Source: Palsa-465 sp963800475 (lineage in GTDB: Bacteria; Actinomycetota; Thermoleophilia; Solirubrobacterales; Solirubrobacteraceae). From it: DNA of 64,000 bases. Below the pieces are notes generated by a model that saw nothing but the letters and a program-made list of their open reading frames with translations, did not search any database and had not been told where the DNA came from. Shown in pieces: positions 42,006 to 50,685 of this stretch (positions within the stretch are counted from its first letter, which is position 1; each line of letters opens with the position of its first letter). The position numbers were made by a program, and so were the translations under genes. The stretch spans positions 930,001 through 994,000 of the forward strand of contig CAWDAZ010000004.1 of assembly GCA_963800475.1 (NCBI GenBank), read 5' to 3'.

Positions 42006-42869
42006 CTACTGCGGCGGCAGCGGGCTGAGCACGATCACGGTGCTCCCGTCCTGGCCCTGTTCGGTGCGCTCGGAGAACAGGCCGTGGGCGGTGATGATGC
42101 TGATCAGCTCGGCCTCGGGCGCCGACTGCATCTCGGACACGGTCGGCGGCAGCGCCTCGGGCAGGGTGCTGCGCAGCGGATGGTTCAGCCACGGTTGAAG
42201 CTCCGAGCGGTCGAACGCGAGTGCGACGTCGAGGGGCTTGGTGGTCGTGGTGGTCTGCGGCTTCGGGCAGATCCCGGTGCACCCCTGGACGGTGTGGCCA
42301 GGCGGCAGGATCGCGATCACGCTGTCGACGTTGCTCATGTACTTGAACGTGTACAGCGCCAGCTCGAGCGCCTCGCGGCGCAGCAGCAGCAATCGCGCCG
42401 CGGACGGCGACCCCACACCGATCGAGCAGTTCGTGCTGCCCGTACCGCACATGTTGTAGACGACCGTGCGGCTCGAGGAGAGCGGCACCAGGCCGCCCGA
42501 GCTGCCCGACGCCGGGATCGCCACCTGGAGCGGGCTGTTTGGGTTGTTGAGGTTGACGGCGGTCACGACCGCGAGCTGGTCGGAGGGGGTGGCGCGGTAG
42601 TAGGGCGCAACGTAGTCGGCGATCTCCTGCGCGCCCGCCAGCCCGCTGTCCTGCGGGCTGAACGTGGACCAGTCGCCGCCGCTGTTCGAGTTTCGGTGCC
42701 CGGTCCCGACCAGGATCAGCGCCGCCGCGAGCGCCGCGACCGCGACCGCGAACAGCCCCGCCGCCGCCCACCTGAACCGATGCGACTGCGCGCTGCGCGG
42801 AGCCTGGGCGCGCTCGCGCTCGCGGGCGGCGTCGCGCGGCGCGACGAGCTCGTGGCCTGTGGTGGTCAT
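42006..42869 (-). CDS. single-pass membrane protein, partner of FtsH-like protease, unknown function
   Basis: A 287-residue protein whose ATG overlaps the protease stop by four bases (ATGA). A basic cytosolic start (residues 1-32) precedes one membrane segment (AAAGLFAVAVAALAAALILVG), and the rest is outside. That part has cysteine pairs MCGTGSTNC and GCTGIC, suggesting disulfides, and ends in the acidic QGQDGSTVIVLSP. No domain is recognised. Its strict coupling to the FtsH-like gene suggests it is a substrate, adaptor or cofactor of that membrane protease, analogous in idea to HflKC with FtsH, but unrelated in sequence. Confidence 0.6.
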   Translation of the reverse strand: MTTTGHELVAPRDAARERERAQAPRSAQSHRFRWAAAGLFAVAVAALAAALILVGTGHRNSNSGGDWSTFSPQDSGLAGAQEIADYVAPYYRATPSDQLAVVTAVNLNNPNSPLQVAIPASGSSGGLVPLSSSRTVVYNMCGTGSTNCSIGVGSPSAARLLLLRREALELALYTFKYMSNVDSVIAILPPGHTVQGCTGICPKPQTTTTTKPLDVALAFDRSELQPWLNHPLRSTLPEALPPTVSEMQSAPEAELISIITAHGLFSERTEQGQDGSTVIVLSPLPPQ

Positions 42870-45295
42870 ACCGTCGGCCAGGTGGCGTCGTCGAGCACGT
42901 CGACGTGCGGGCGGACGAGGCCGACGCTCTCGAGCAGCTCCACGACCTCGTCGCCGTGCATCTCCTTGCGCTGGATCAGCTTCTCGGCGATCTTGTCGAC
43001 CTTGTCGCGGTTGGCCGCGATCGTCACGTACGCGGTCAGGTATGCCTGCCCTAGCAGCGCGCTCGCCGCCTTGCGCTTGTCGCGGTCGCCGAGCACCGCC
43101 GCGATCGGGTTCTGGTCGAACGGGCCGCCCGTGCCGGCACGGTTCATGATCTGCACGCCGATCTCCTCGAAGCGGCGCAGCAGCTTCTCGCGCTCCTCGG
43201 CCTCGTCGTCGGCTGACGCGAACCGTCCGTTCAGGTCGATCGGATTCGGCCCCATCGCGCACATCCCGACCATCCACGCCGCGCGGGCGGTCGCGCTCAT
43301 CACGTCGCCGCCGACGCCGGTCGAGTTCTCGCCGTAGAACACCTGCTCGGCCGCCATCGCGCCGAGCGTCCAGACGAGCTTCGAGAACTCCTCGCTGCGC
43401 CACGACGAGAACCGCTCCTGAGTCTCGATCGCCTGGTGGTGGCCGAGCGACTCGCCGCGCTTGCGGATCGACAGCCGCGTCGACAGCACGTCCTTCATGT
43501 ACAGATGACCGTTGACCGCATGGCCGGCCTCGTGGATCGCGACCGCGCGCGTCTCCTCGGGGATGTAGTCGATCGCAACGGCGGTGCCGGCCTCGACGGT
43601 GGTCATCGCCTCGACGATGTCCGACCAGCCGAAGATCTGGCGGCCGTCGGCGTGCGAGTAGGTCAGCGCCAGCGAGCAGACCTGCTCGATCATCGCGGGC
43701 GCGTAGCCGTTGGTGATCCGCGCCAGCTCGTCGCGGCGGCGGTGGGTGTCGAGATCGGGCGCGTGGTCGACCTTCGACAGGTACAGGTTGAAGATGTCCT
43801 TGCGGTCCTCGAGCGTGGGGGTGCGGAACCACACGTGCCGGCCCATCCGCCCCGGCCGGATCAGCGCCGGGTCGAGCCGGTCGATGGGGACGTTGGTCGC
43901 GCCGATGAAGAACACCTGCTCCTTGGTCGGACGAGGCGGGGGCAGGCGCAGCGACATCTTCCCGACCTTGCGGGGGATGAAGTAGAGCGCGTCGAGCAGC
44001 GTGTTCATCCGCTTGGTGAACTGCTGGCGCATGAACGGCGCCTCGCCGATCCCGTCCATCTGCACGAGCAGCTGGTTGAGCGCCAGCCCGCCGCCCATCC
44101 CACCCATCATCCCCGGGAACATGACGTTCTGGATCCACTGAGCGGGCTTCGCGAACAGCGCCGGGACGCCGCTGCCCCGAACCTCGGCGCGCTCGGCGAA
44201 CAGGCGCTCGCGCCACGCGCGCGTCTCGAGGATCAGATCTCCGGTCGGGGTCAGCGAGCCCCACGACCCGAAGAAGCAGTAGTCCTCGAAGCTCTGGCTG
44301 CCGATGCTAAGGCCGCCGGGGGTCATCCCGGTCATGCCCGGGGTGCCGGCGCCGAGGCTTGCGCGGCGCATCCCGACCGCGTCGATCTCGTCGATGAACA
44401 CGATGCACTGGCCGCCCCACTTGCGCGCCAGCTTCTTGGCCTTGCGGATCAGGAACATCACGACGATCACGTCGATGCCGATGAACGTCGCCGCGAACCC
44501 GGAGCCGGGGATCGTCACGAACGGGCAGTTGAAGTTGGTCGCGATCGCCTTGGCGAGCATCGTCTTGCCGGTGCCGGGCGCGCCCAAGAACAGCAGCCCG
44601 CGCTCGCGCTTGCCGCCCGCCTTCTCGAACTCCTCGCCCGACTGCCAGAGCCGCACCACACGGGCGACCTCCTCCTTGGGCTCGGCCTGGCCGCGCACAT
44701 CGGCCATCTGGACCCCCCAGCTCGCGTCGCCGGGCTCGTAGCCACGGACCTGACGGAGGTTGGCCGCCAGCAGTGGCCCGAACAGGATCAGCATGTTGAT
44801 GAAGAACAGGACGACGAGGCTGAACGCGAGGTTCGGGATCAGGCCGCCGATCGAGCCGATCGCGTGGAAGATCTGGCCGACCCCGTCGATCCAGCTCGTG
44901 TGCTGGATGAGCGCGATGATCCCGCCGATCACCGCCAGCAATACGACGATGATGATCACCAGGCGGTACAGCCGCCGCCAGAACCACGTCCGCCGCCGGG
45001 CGACGACGTCCTCCTCGGCGATCTCGCGGTCGACGCCGTACATGCTCGGCCACGGCAGCATCCGCCGCGCGAGCACGTCGACCAGGCCGCGGAACGCGAT
45101 CACGCTCCCGATCGTCGCGGCGATCGCCGCCGGGACCGACAAGCCGAGCTTGTCGTACATGACGACGAAGAACAGCGGGCTGGTGAACAGCGCAACCGCG
45201 GTGGCGGCGCGCCTCAGGCGACGCCATTCCCCCGCCAGCACGGTCGCATCCACCCCGACGCGCCGTGACCCTGTGCTCTCCTCGGCGTAGGCCAT
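42866..45295 (-). CDS. FtsH-like membrane AAA+ zinc metalloprotease with large insertions
   Basis: An 809-residue ATP-dependent protease, longer than FtsH (about 610-650). Four hydrophobic segments span residues about 30-180. The AAA domain has Walker A GAPGTGKT (238-245), Walker B CIVFIDEID (about 297-305) and arginine fingers in LIRPGRMGR (about 478-486). About 160 residues separate Walker B from the sensor ATN, against about 50 in FtsH, in two insertions rich in Gly/Met and Arg. The pore loop reads FIGIDVIVV, keeping FIG but losing GASRVRD. HEAGH at 588-592 is the intact zinc site. It probably extracts and degrades membrane proteins. ATG is chosen with GGGAGAA immediately upstream. Confidence 0.82.
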   Translation of the reverse strand: MAYAEESTGSRRVGVDATVLAGEWRRLRRAATAVALFTSPLFFVVMYDKLGLSVPAAIAATIGSVIAFRGLVDVLARRMLPWPSMYGVDREIAEEDVVARRRTWFWRRLYRLVIIIVVLLAVIGGIIALIQHTSWIDGVGQIFHAIGSIGGLIPNLAFSLVVLFFINMLILFGPLLAANLRQVRGYEPGDASWGVQMADVRGQAEPKEEVARVVRLWQSGEEFEKAGGKRERGLLFLGAPGTGKTMLAKAIATNFNCPFVTIPGSGFAATFIGIDVIVVMFLIRKAKKLARKWGGQCIVFIDEIDAVGMRRASLGAGTPGMTGMTPGGLSIGSQSFEDYCFFGSWGSLTPTGDLILETRAWRERLFAERAEVRGSGVPALFAKPAQWIQNVMFPGMMGGMGGGLALNQLLVQMDGIGEAPFMRQQFTKRMNTLLDALYFIPRKVGKMSLRLPPPRPTKEQVFFIGATNVPIDRLDPALIRPGRMGRHVWFRTPTLEDRKDIFNLYLSKVDHAPDLDTHRRRDELARITNGYAPAMIEQVCSLALTYSHADGRQIFGWSDIVEAMTTVEAGTAVAIDYIPEETRAVAIHEAGHAVNGHLYMKDVLSTRLSIRKRGESLGHHQAIETQERFSSWRSEEFSKLVWTLGAMAAEQVFYGENSTGVGGDVMSATARAAWMVGMCAMGPNPIDLNGRFASADDEAEEREKLLRRFEEIGVQIMNRAGTGGPFDQNPIAAVLGDRDKRKAASALLGQAYLTAYVTIAANRDKVDKIAEKLIQRKEMHGDEVVELLESVGLVRPHVDVLDDATWPTV

Positions 45296-45372
45296 TTCTC
45301 CCAAGTCAGCGTACAGGGAGCGATGCTCCGGGCAAAGCAAGAACGGCGCGGCCCGGGCGGGGCAAGGGCGGC

Positions 45373-46071
45373 CTAGAGGGTCAGCAGCTCGGATTCGAGC
45401 GACATGACGGGCGTCGCGATCGGCTGGCCGATCACCAGCCCGTTGTCCGGATCGAGTACCGCTGCGGCGGCCTCGGCGCGCGAGCACACGCCGAGCTTGC
45501 GGAAGCTCGACGACAGATGGCTCTTGACCGTGCTCTCGGAGAGGAACAGCCGGTCGGCGATCTCGGCGTTCGTGAGGCCCGCCGCGACGAGCTGCAGGAC
45601 CTGTTTCTCGCGCAGCGAGAACGTCGTCCACGCGATCCGGATGCGGATCGACTGCGGAACCGAGATCTGGCCGGCGAGCACGGCCGCGACCGTGCCTCTG
45701 AGCGCGCCCTCGAGCTCGGTCTCGGGTACGAACCCGTCGACCCCCGCGCGAAGTGCCTTGCGCACGACGGCCGTCCCGGCGCTCGAGACGATCACGATCG
45801 GGGTGGTGGGGCGGAGGTTCCGGAACAACTCAACCGGGCCGCCGCGCGCCAGCAACTCCGGCCCTCCGGCGAACATCACCAGGTCGAGCGAGTCGCCGGC
45901 ACGGTCGAGCAGCGTGTTGACGTCGCCCGCAGCCGAACCGACCTCGAACGCGGCCGCCTCGACGAGCGCCTTCAGCCTCCGCCGGTCGATCTCGTTGCCG
46001 ACGATCCCGAGCGTCGCCGGGGCCAGCACAGGTGCTTCTACAGCCGTACTTGGAACCGTTGATATCGCCAC
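45373..46071 (-). CDS. LuxR-family regulator with degenerate receiver domain
   Basis: About 232 residues. The first 130 have the receiver fold (LGIVGNEIDRRRLKALVEAA), but the phospho-acceptor position is Ala in DLVMFAGG, so it cannot be phosphorylated there. The C-terminal LuxR HTH (FSLREKQVLQLVAAGLTNAE; DRLFLSESTVKSHL) binds DNA. GTG at 46071 is preferred to TTG at 46080 because AAGGAG lies ten bases from the former but only one from the latter. A close paralogue is at 49845. It probably controls the adjacent surface-polysaccharide genes. Confidence 0.85.
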   Translation of the reverse strand: MAISTVPSTAVEAPVLAPATLGIVGNEIDRRRLKALVEAAAFEVGSAAGDVNTLLDRAGDSLDLVMFAGGPELLARGGPVELFRNLRPTTPIVIVSSAGTAVVRKALRAGVDGFVPETELEGALRGTVAAVLAGQISVPQSIRIRIAWTTFSLREKQVLQLVAAGLTNAEIADRLFLSESTVKSHLSSSFRKLGVCSRAEAAAAVLDPDNGLVIGQPIATPVMSLESELLTL

Positions 46072-46148
46072 GTGAGTCAAGCTCCTTGCGGTCGGTGGGA
46101 CCGCTCGCTCCGTCTACAACAGAGAACGTCGCAGTTCAGGAAAACTTG

Positions 46149-46217
46149 CGCTGTCCGCCGCTAGGCGGCCACGCTGTCCGCCGCTAGGCGGCCACGCTGT
46201 CCGCCCCTAGGCGGCCA
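46149..46217. repeat. three tandem 23-bp repeats with internal hairpins at the sigma gene 3' end
   Basis: Units 46149-46171, 46172-46194 and 46195-46217; the third differs by one base (46206) and contains the stop of the ECF sigma gene. Each has CCGCC-nnTA-GGCGG, able to form a short hairpin. This is a local triplication of the gene's end, with three potential stem-loops downstream of it. Confidence 0.85.
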
Positions 46218-46803
46218 GCGTGCACGGCGTCGCGCCGGCCTGCGCGAGCGCCCGCTGCAGCGTGCGCCGTCCACGGTGATGGAGCCCGTGCACGGAGTTC
46301 TCCGAGCGGCCGAGCTTGTCGGCGATCTCACCGGGTGAGTAGCCGCCCAGGTGACGGAGCACGATGATCTCGCGCTGCACCTCGGGAAGCTCGGTGAGCG
46401 CGTCCTGCAGCACGCCGCGGAGGTGATGGGGCTCGAACTGCGGACGCTCCTCGGCGACCGGGCGCTCAGGCTCGTCGACGCACGGCGTCCGGCGGCGCAC
46501 GTAATCGATCGCCATGTTGTGCGTGATCCGCAGCAGCCACGCCGAGAACGGAACGGAACGCTGCTCGTAGGACTGGATCGCGGTCATCAGGCGTGTGAAC
46601 ACCTGCTGCACCACGTCCTCGGCGTCGTGATCGTTACGGACGATCGAGCGCGCGTATCCGTACACGTTGCCGGAATAGCGCAGGTACAGGAAGCGCATCG
46701 CTGCGTGATCCCCCTGCTTCGCGCGAGCGACCGCCTGCGCGATCTCGCCCGGCCGCGTCTCTGTCTCGAGCGTCCGCTTGCTCGTGAAGCAACCCTGCGC
46801 CAT
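46207..46803 (-). CDS. ECF-type RNA polymerase sigma factor
   Basis: A 198-residue sigma-70 protein. Region 2 is about residues 30-95 (DAEDVVQQVFTRLMTAIQSY and WLLRITHNMAIDYVRRR); region 4 is about 125-190 (LTELPEVQREIIVLRHLGGY and EIADKLGRSENSVHGLHHRG). ATG at 46803 is chosen because GAGGAG is seven bases upstream; 24 further in-frame codons upstream are probably leader. The last codons lie in the first of three tandem 23-bp repeats. No anti-sigma gene is adjacent. It is divergent from the PAS-SARP gene and may act on nearby envelope genes. Confidence 0.9.
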   Translation of the reverse strand: MAQGCFTSKRTLETETRPGEIAQAVARAKQGDHAAMRFLYLRYSGNVYGYARSIVRNDHDAEDVVQQVFTRLMTAIQSYEQRSVPFSAWLLRITHNMAIDYVRRRTPCVDEPERPVAEERPQFEPHHLRGVLQDALTELPEVQREIIVLRHLGGYSPGEIADKLGRSENSVHGLHHRGRRTLQRALAQAGATPCTLAA

Positions 46804-46960
46804 GTGGTGTCTCCTCGTCCTGTGTGTGGGCCCCGCGGGACCCTCCGTTTGAGCTCCCGCCCGGGCCGTTGCCATTCCGGGCTCGGGCTCCGCTTGGGAG
46901 ACAAGAAGGCGACGGCGGTGTGATTCGTGTCACGCCGGGCGTCGCAGTTCGGGCAAGGTA

Positions 46961-46989
46961 TGAAGAGCCGATTTTTGGTCGATTAGAAT
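46961..46989 (+). promoter_or_regulatory. weak candidate promoter for the PAS-SARP gene
   Basis: In an AT-richer stretch, TGAAGA (46961-46966) and TAGAAT (46984-46989) are 17 bases apart. The latter is 35 bases before the ATG at 47024. The 220 bases between the divergent genes contain no gene. Confidence 0.3.
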
Positions 46990-47023
46990 CCGTGTTAGAC
47001 GGGAATTAGTTCCACGGTTTTCG

Positions 47024-48283
47024 ATGTTGAGCGCCCGCGAAACGTCCGAACGCCCCGTCCCGCAGACCCGATTGCGTTCGACCAAGGACGGAGGTGCAGC
47101 GATCGCCGAGCAGCCAGTCCAGCCGCCGCACCCTCCACAGCCCGCCGCCGACGGCCCGCTTCCGGGCGCGATCTACGAGCGCCTGCCGTATGGGCTCGTG
47201 GTGGTCGACGAGCAGGGCAGCGTGCTGACCGCGAACCCGGCGGCGATCGAGATGGGGTGGCACAGCGAGGGGATCGCGCCGCCGACCGCGTGTCACGAGG
47301 TGTTCGCCTGCCGTCGGGCGGGCGGCCCCTGCAGCCACGGCTGCCTGGTGCAGCGCGCCGCGCAGAGCGGCGAGAACCTGCCCGAGATCCGGATCGACAC
47401 GCTGAACGGCGGCGCCGCGAGCGCGTTCTGGGTGACGGTCATCCCGCTCGGCCTCGAGGCGGGAGTGCTGCTGCATCTGCGCCCCGGCGACGCGCGAGAC
47501 CGGCGGCGGCGCTCGGATCCGCACTGGATCAAGGGCCCCGAGCTGACGATCAAGGCGCTCGGCCGGATCCGGGTCGACTCCAGCGAGGGGCCGCTCGGAG
47601 GCAGCTGGCTGACGCAGCGTCCCGGGCATGTTCTCAAGTACCTGATCTGCGAGCGCGACCGGGTCGTCCAGGCCGAGGAGATCGCGGAGGCGCTGTGGCC
47701 GTCGTCGGGACGCCAGGCGCTGTCGAGCGTCCGCCACTTCATCCACGCGCTGCGAGACAAGCTCGAACCCGGGCGCCCGGCGCGGGCGGACTCGCGGTTC
47801 GTGGTCACCGTCCGCGGCGGGTACGCGATCAATCGACGGCACGTGAGGATCGACGCGGATCTGTTCTCCGACGCCGTCCGCGACGGGCTCGCGGCGGCCG
47901 ATCGCGGCGACGCGGCCGCGGCCGATGAGTTGCTCGAATTGGCCCTTTCGCTATACCGCGGCGATCTGCTCGAGGACGAGCCGTATGCGGAGTGGGCGAT
48001 GCCAGAGCGCGATCACCTCCGCGCGATGGCGACCGACAGCCTGCGCGCGCTCGCGCACAGCGCGCTCGAGCGCAGCGACCACGGCGCCGCGGTCAAGCAG
48101 CTCGACCGGCTGGCGGAATTCGAGCCGTTCGACTCCGACATCCAGCGGGAGCTGCTCCGGGTACTGCTGGTCGCCGGGCGGCGCAGCGAGGCGCTCAGGC
48201 GGTACTCGACCTTCCGCGCCAGACTCTCGAAGGAGTTCGGCGCCGCGCCGGGATTCGCGCTCGCGGACCTGGACGCCGGCTGA
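47024..48283 (+). CDS. PAS domain-containing SARP-type transcriptional activator
   Basis: A 419-residue regulator. Residues about 48-155 are a PAS-type sensor (YERLPYGLVVVDEQGSVLTA) with four cysteines at 90, 96, 103 and 107, which could bind metal or sense redox. Residues about 175-265 are an OmpR-like winged helix (ALGRIRVDSSEGPLGGSWLT; EEIAEALWP), and 275-415 a BTAD helical domain (RRYSTFRARLSKEFGAAPG), together the SARP architecture that activates pathway genes. It is divergent from the sigma gene and directly precedes the polysaccharide locus, which it may activate. Confidence 0.87.
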   Translation: MLSARETSERPVPQTRLRSTKDGGAAIAEQPVQPPHPPQPAADGPLPGAIYERLPYGLVVVDEQGSVLTANPAAIEMGWHSEGIAPPTACHEVFACRRAGGPCSHGCLVQRAAQSGENLPEIRIDTLNGGAASAFWVTVIPLGLEAGVLLHLRPGDARDRRRRSDPHWIKGPELTIKALGRIRVDSSEGPLGGSWLTQRPGHVLKYLICERDRVVQAEEIAEALWPSSGRQALSSVRHFIHALRDKLEPGRPARADSRFVVTVRGGYAINRRHVRIDADLFSDAVRDGLAAADRGDAAAADELLELALSLYRGDLLEDEPYAEWAMPERDHLRAMATDSLRALAHSALERSDHGAAVKQLDRLAEFEPFDSDIQRELLRVLLVAGRRSEALRRYSTFRARLSKEFGAAPGFALADLDAG

Positions 48284-48300
48284 TCGCCGGCGATGTGTTG

Positions 48301-49836
48301 TCAGTAGGCGCCGCGGCCGCCCAGCACCGCGCGGATCGTGCGGACGAGCAGCTTCGCGTCGAACAGCCAGCTCCGGCGGTTGAGGTACTCGATGTCGAGC
48401 CTGACCATCTCCTCGTAGCTTCGCTCGTTGCGGCCGCTGACCTGCCACAGCCCCGTGATTCCCGGCTTGCCGTCGAACCGCCGGTGGTACCAGCCCGGAT
48501 AGCTGTCGACCTCGTAGGGGATCGGCGGCCTGAACCCGACCAGCGTCATGTCGCCCCGGAGCACGTTGAAGAGCTGCGGCAGCTCATCGAGGCTGGTTCT
48601 CCTCAAGAACCGCCCCACGCGGGTCACGCGCGGATCGGGGTGAACCTTGAAGATCTTCGGCTCGCCGAGACCGTCGTGCTTGGCGTCACTGCGGGCGCCG
48701 CGCAGGATCATGTCGCGCACGAAGTGCGCGTGGGGCGTCGAATCTGCGTCGGCACGCATCGTGCGGAACTTGTACATCCGGAACGGACGCGCCCCGCGGC
48801 CGAGTCGCACCTGCCGGAACAGCGACGGGCCGCGCGAGTCGATCCGGATCGCGATCGCGATCGCGAGCATGATCGGCGCGAGCATCGCCAGCAGCGGAAT
48901 CGCGATCGCGAGCTCCAGACCGCGGGTCAGCACGCGAGCCGAAGCTCTGGCGACGCGGTTGCGGCCCGCGAGCCGCAGCGCAAAGCGAGGGTGCCTCAGC
49001 AGCAGCTGCCACCGCGCCCGCGGCGCGAAGCTGCTGCGCGAGTCTGCTCGCTCGCGGGCGCGCCCGCCGGCATCGATCAGCTCGATCGAGGGCACGTAAT
49101 GGACCTCCACGCCGCGGCGGCGCATCTCGAGGCACAGCCGCAGCTCTTCGAGCGAGCGGTCGCGCCATCCGGCGGCACGCGTCACGTCATCGAGGTCAGT
49201 ACGACGGATCGCGAACGCGGCGTCGATTACCCACTCGACGCGCGAATGGTCTCTGGCCAGCGGTGCGGGCTGCGTCGAACGCAGCAGCTCGCCATCGGCA
49301 CTGCGCAGCGCCGGCGCTGCGATTCCCGCGTACGGGTGGTCGCGGAGGTGCTCGACGAGGTCGGCAAGCGACTCCGGCGAGGACGGCTCGAGTGTCGGAT
49401 CGATCACGACCAGCACCTCGGCGCTCGAGCACGCGGCCGCGACGGCGAGTGCATCCACCGGCCGGTCGGTGTCCGTCAGCCATACGGCGCGGCCGCCCGG
49501 CGCATGACCTGCGGCGTACCGCTGGGTGCCATCCGTCGAGCCGAGATCGATGAACAGCAGCGGCGCGTCGATCAGCGCCGCCGCGTCACGGATTGCGGGA
49601 AGCGAGCGCTCGAGCTGCTCGCGCGAGTTGCGGGTGACCACGACCACCTCGGCGATCGGGTCGGACGCCGGCTCGGCGGGTAGCTCCTCGGGCGCGGGCT
49701 CCGGAACCACCGTCAGCGTGCCGGCCTTCGCGGGGAAGAGGTGCGCGTCCGCAGGGTAAGGCGGCGAATGGAAGCCGACCTCGAGGTGCGCCGGCGCGGT
49801 CGTCGCCGCGGAGCTGAGGAGGATCGGCTCGCGCAC
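48301..49836 (-). CDS. GT2-like glycosyltransferase fused to phosphoglycosyltransferase
   Basis: A 511-residue fusion. Residues about 62-270 form a GT-A/family 2 domain (EVVVVTRNSREQLERSLPAI; LLFIDLGSTDGTQ), lacking a clear DxD. Residues about 306-330 are a membrane helix, followed to 511 by a WbaP/PglC-type phosphoglycosyltransferase: RQVRLGRGARPFRMYKFRTM, the Asp-Glu dyad in SLDELPQL (about 417-418), and GITGLWQVSGR. The latter transfers a sugar-1-phosphate to undecaprenyl phosphate, starting repeat-unit synthesis. A single chain could start and extend the glycan. GTG at 49836 is ten bases from the upstream LuxR stop. Confidence 0.85.
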   Translation of the reverse strand: MREPILLSSAATTAPAHLEVGFHSPPYPADAHLFPAKAGTLTVVPEPAPEELPAEPASDPIAEVVVVTRNSREQLERSLPAIRDAAALIDAPLLFIDLGSTDGTQRYAAGHAPGGRAVWLTDTDRPVDALAVAAACSSAEVLVVIDPTLEPSSPESLADLVEHLRDHPYAGIAAPALRSADGELLRSTQPAPLARDHSRVEWVIDAAFAIRRTDLDDVTRAAGWRDRSLEELRLCLEMRRRGVEVHYVPSIELIDAGGRARERADSRSSFAPRARWQLLLRHPRFALRLAGRNRVARASARVLTRGLELAIAIPLLAMLAPIMLAIAIAIRIDSRGPSLFRQVRLGRGARPFRMYKFRTMRADADSTPHAHFVRDMILRGARSDAKHDGLGEPKIFKVHPDPRVTRVGRFLRRTSLDELPQLFNVLRGDMTLVGFRPPIPYEVDSYPGWYHRRFDGKPGITGLWQVSGRNERSYEEMVRLDIEYLNRRSWLFDAKLLVRTIRAVLGGRGAY

Positions 49837-49844
49837 CAAGTCGG

Positions 49845-50573
49845 TCAGCCCCTGATCAGCGCGGGACCGCTCCCGGGCGGCGATACCGCCCGCAGCTCGA
49901 GTCCGGAGTCGGCTGCGAGCACGGATCGCGCGGCCTCCGCGCGTGAGGACACCCCGAGCTTGCGAAAGCTCGAGGCGAGATGGCTCTTGACGGTGCTCTC
50001 GGAAAGGAACAGCTGTGAAGCGATCTCCGCGTTCGTCAGTCCCGCGAGCAACAGCTCCAGCACCTGCTTCTCGCGATGGCTGAACACCGGGTGGGCGAGC
50101 GTCCCGCGCATCGACGCGGGAACGCAGAGCTGCTTGGCGAGCACCGCGTCGATCGTCGGGACCAGCGCGTGCTCGGTCGCTCCCGCCTGCACCACGCCCT
50201 CGAGCACCGCGGGCACCAGCCGGCGACAGGCCGCACCGACGAACCCGGCCGCGACCAGCACCAGCGGCACCAGGCCGAGCTGGATGCGGATCGGCTGCAC
50301 GTCGTCCGAGCCCGCGAACGGCTCGAAAGAAAGCGCCAGCACCGCGAGTTCGGCACCGGACTCGAGCGTGCCGGCGACCAGCTCGTCGACCGTCTCGCAG
50401 GCAGACGCGACTTCGTACCCGGCGAGCTCGAGCGACGCCTCGATCCGGGCGAGGAGGGTCGCGTCGGCCGCGCACACGGCGATCCGGGCGGCCCGGGGCG
50501 ACGGCTCCGCGGCGCTGTCGATTCGCTTACCCGCCCGTGCTCCCATCCCGAACAGAGAACGAGGCGGGTCCAT
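49845..50573 (-). CDS. LuxR-family regulator with degenerate receiver domain
   Basis: A 242-residue paralogue of the regulator at 45373: FSHREKQVLELLLAGLTNAE and FLSESTVKSHLASSFRKLGV in the C-terminal HTH are nearly identical. The receiver-like half keeps the fold but has Ala at the acceptor site (AVLALSFEP), so control by phosphorylation is unlikely. GTG/ATG choice: ATG at 50573 has GGAAG six bases upstream; the extension to 50696 is probably leader. It is followed after ten bases by the GT2-PGT fusion, so it is likely its autogenous or pathway regulator. Confidence 0.85.
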   Translation of the reverse strand: MDPPRSLFGMGARAGKRIDSAAEPSPRAARIAVCAADATLLARIEASLELAGYEVASACETVDELVAGTLESGAELAVLALSFEPFAGSDDVQPIRIQLGLVPLVLVAAGFVGAACRRLVPAVLEGVVQAGATEHALVPTIDAVLAKQLCVPASMRGTLAHPVFSHREKQVLELLLAGLTNAEIASQLFLSESTVKSHLASSFRKLGVSSRAEAARSVLAADSGLELRAVSPPGSGPALIRG

Positions 50574-50685
50574 GGTCACTTCCAGAACAAAGGACGAAAA
50601 AAGTACGAGTCCGCGGGTGGTGACACCCGGCAGCAAGAAATCCGGCGGGACTCGGTTAACTCCACAGAGCCGAACCAAGGCAGGG

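Noticed and set aside
46149..46217. CRISPR-like tandem repeats
   Set aside because: The units are directly adjacent, with no spacers, and overlap a stop codon.
49741..50685. Upstream extension of the glycoside hydrolase ORF
   Set aside because: It lies antisense to a clear LuxR gene and precedes the only sensible signal peptide start.
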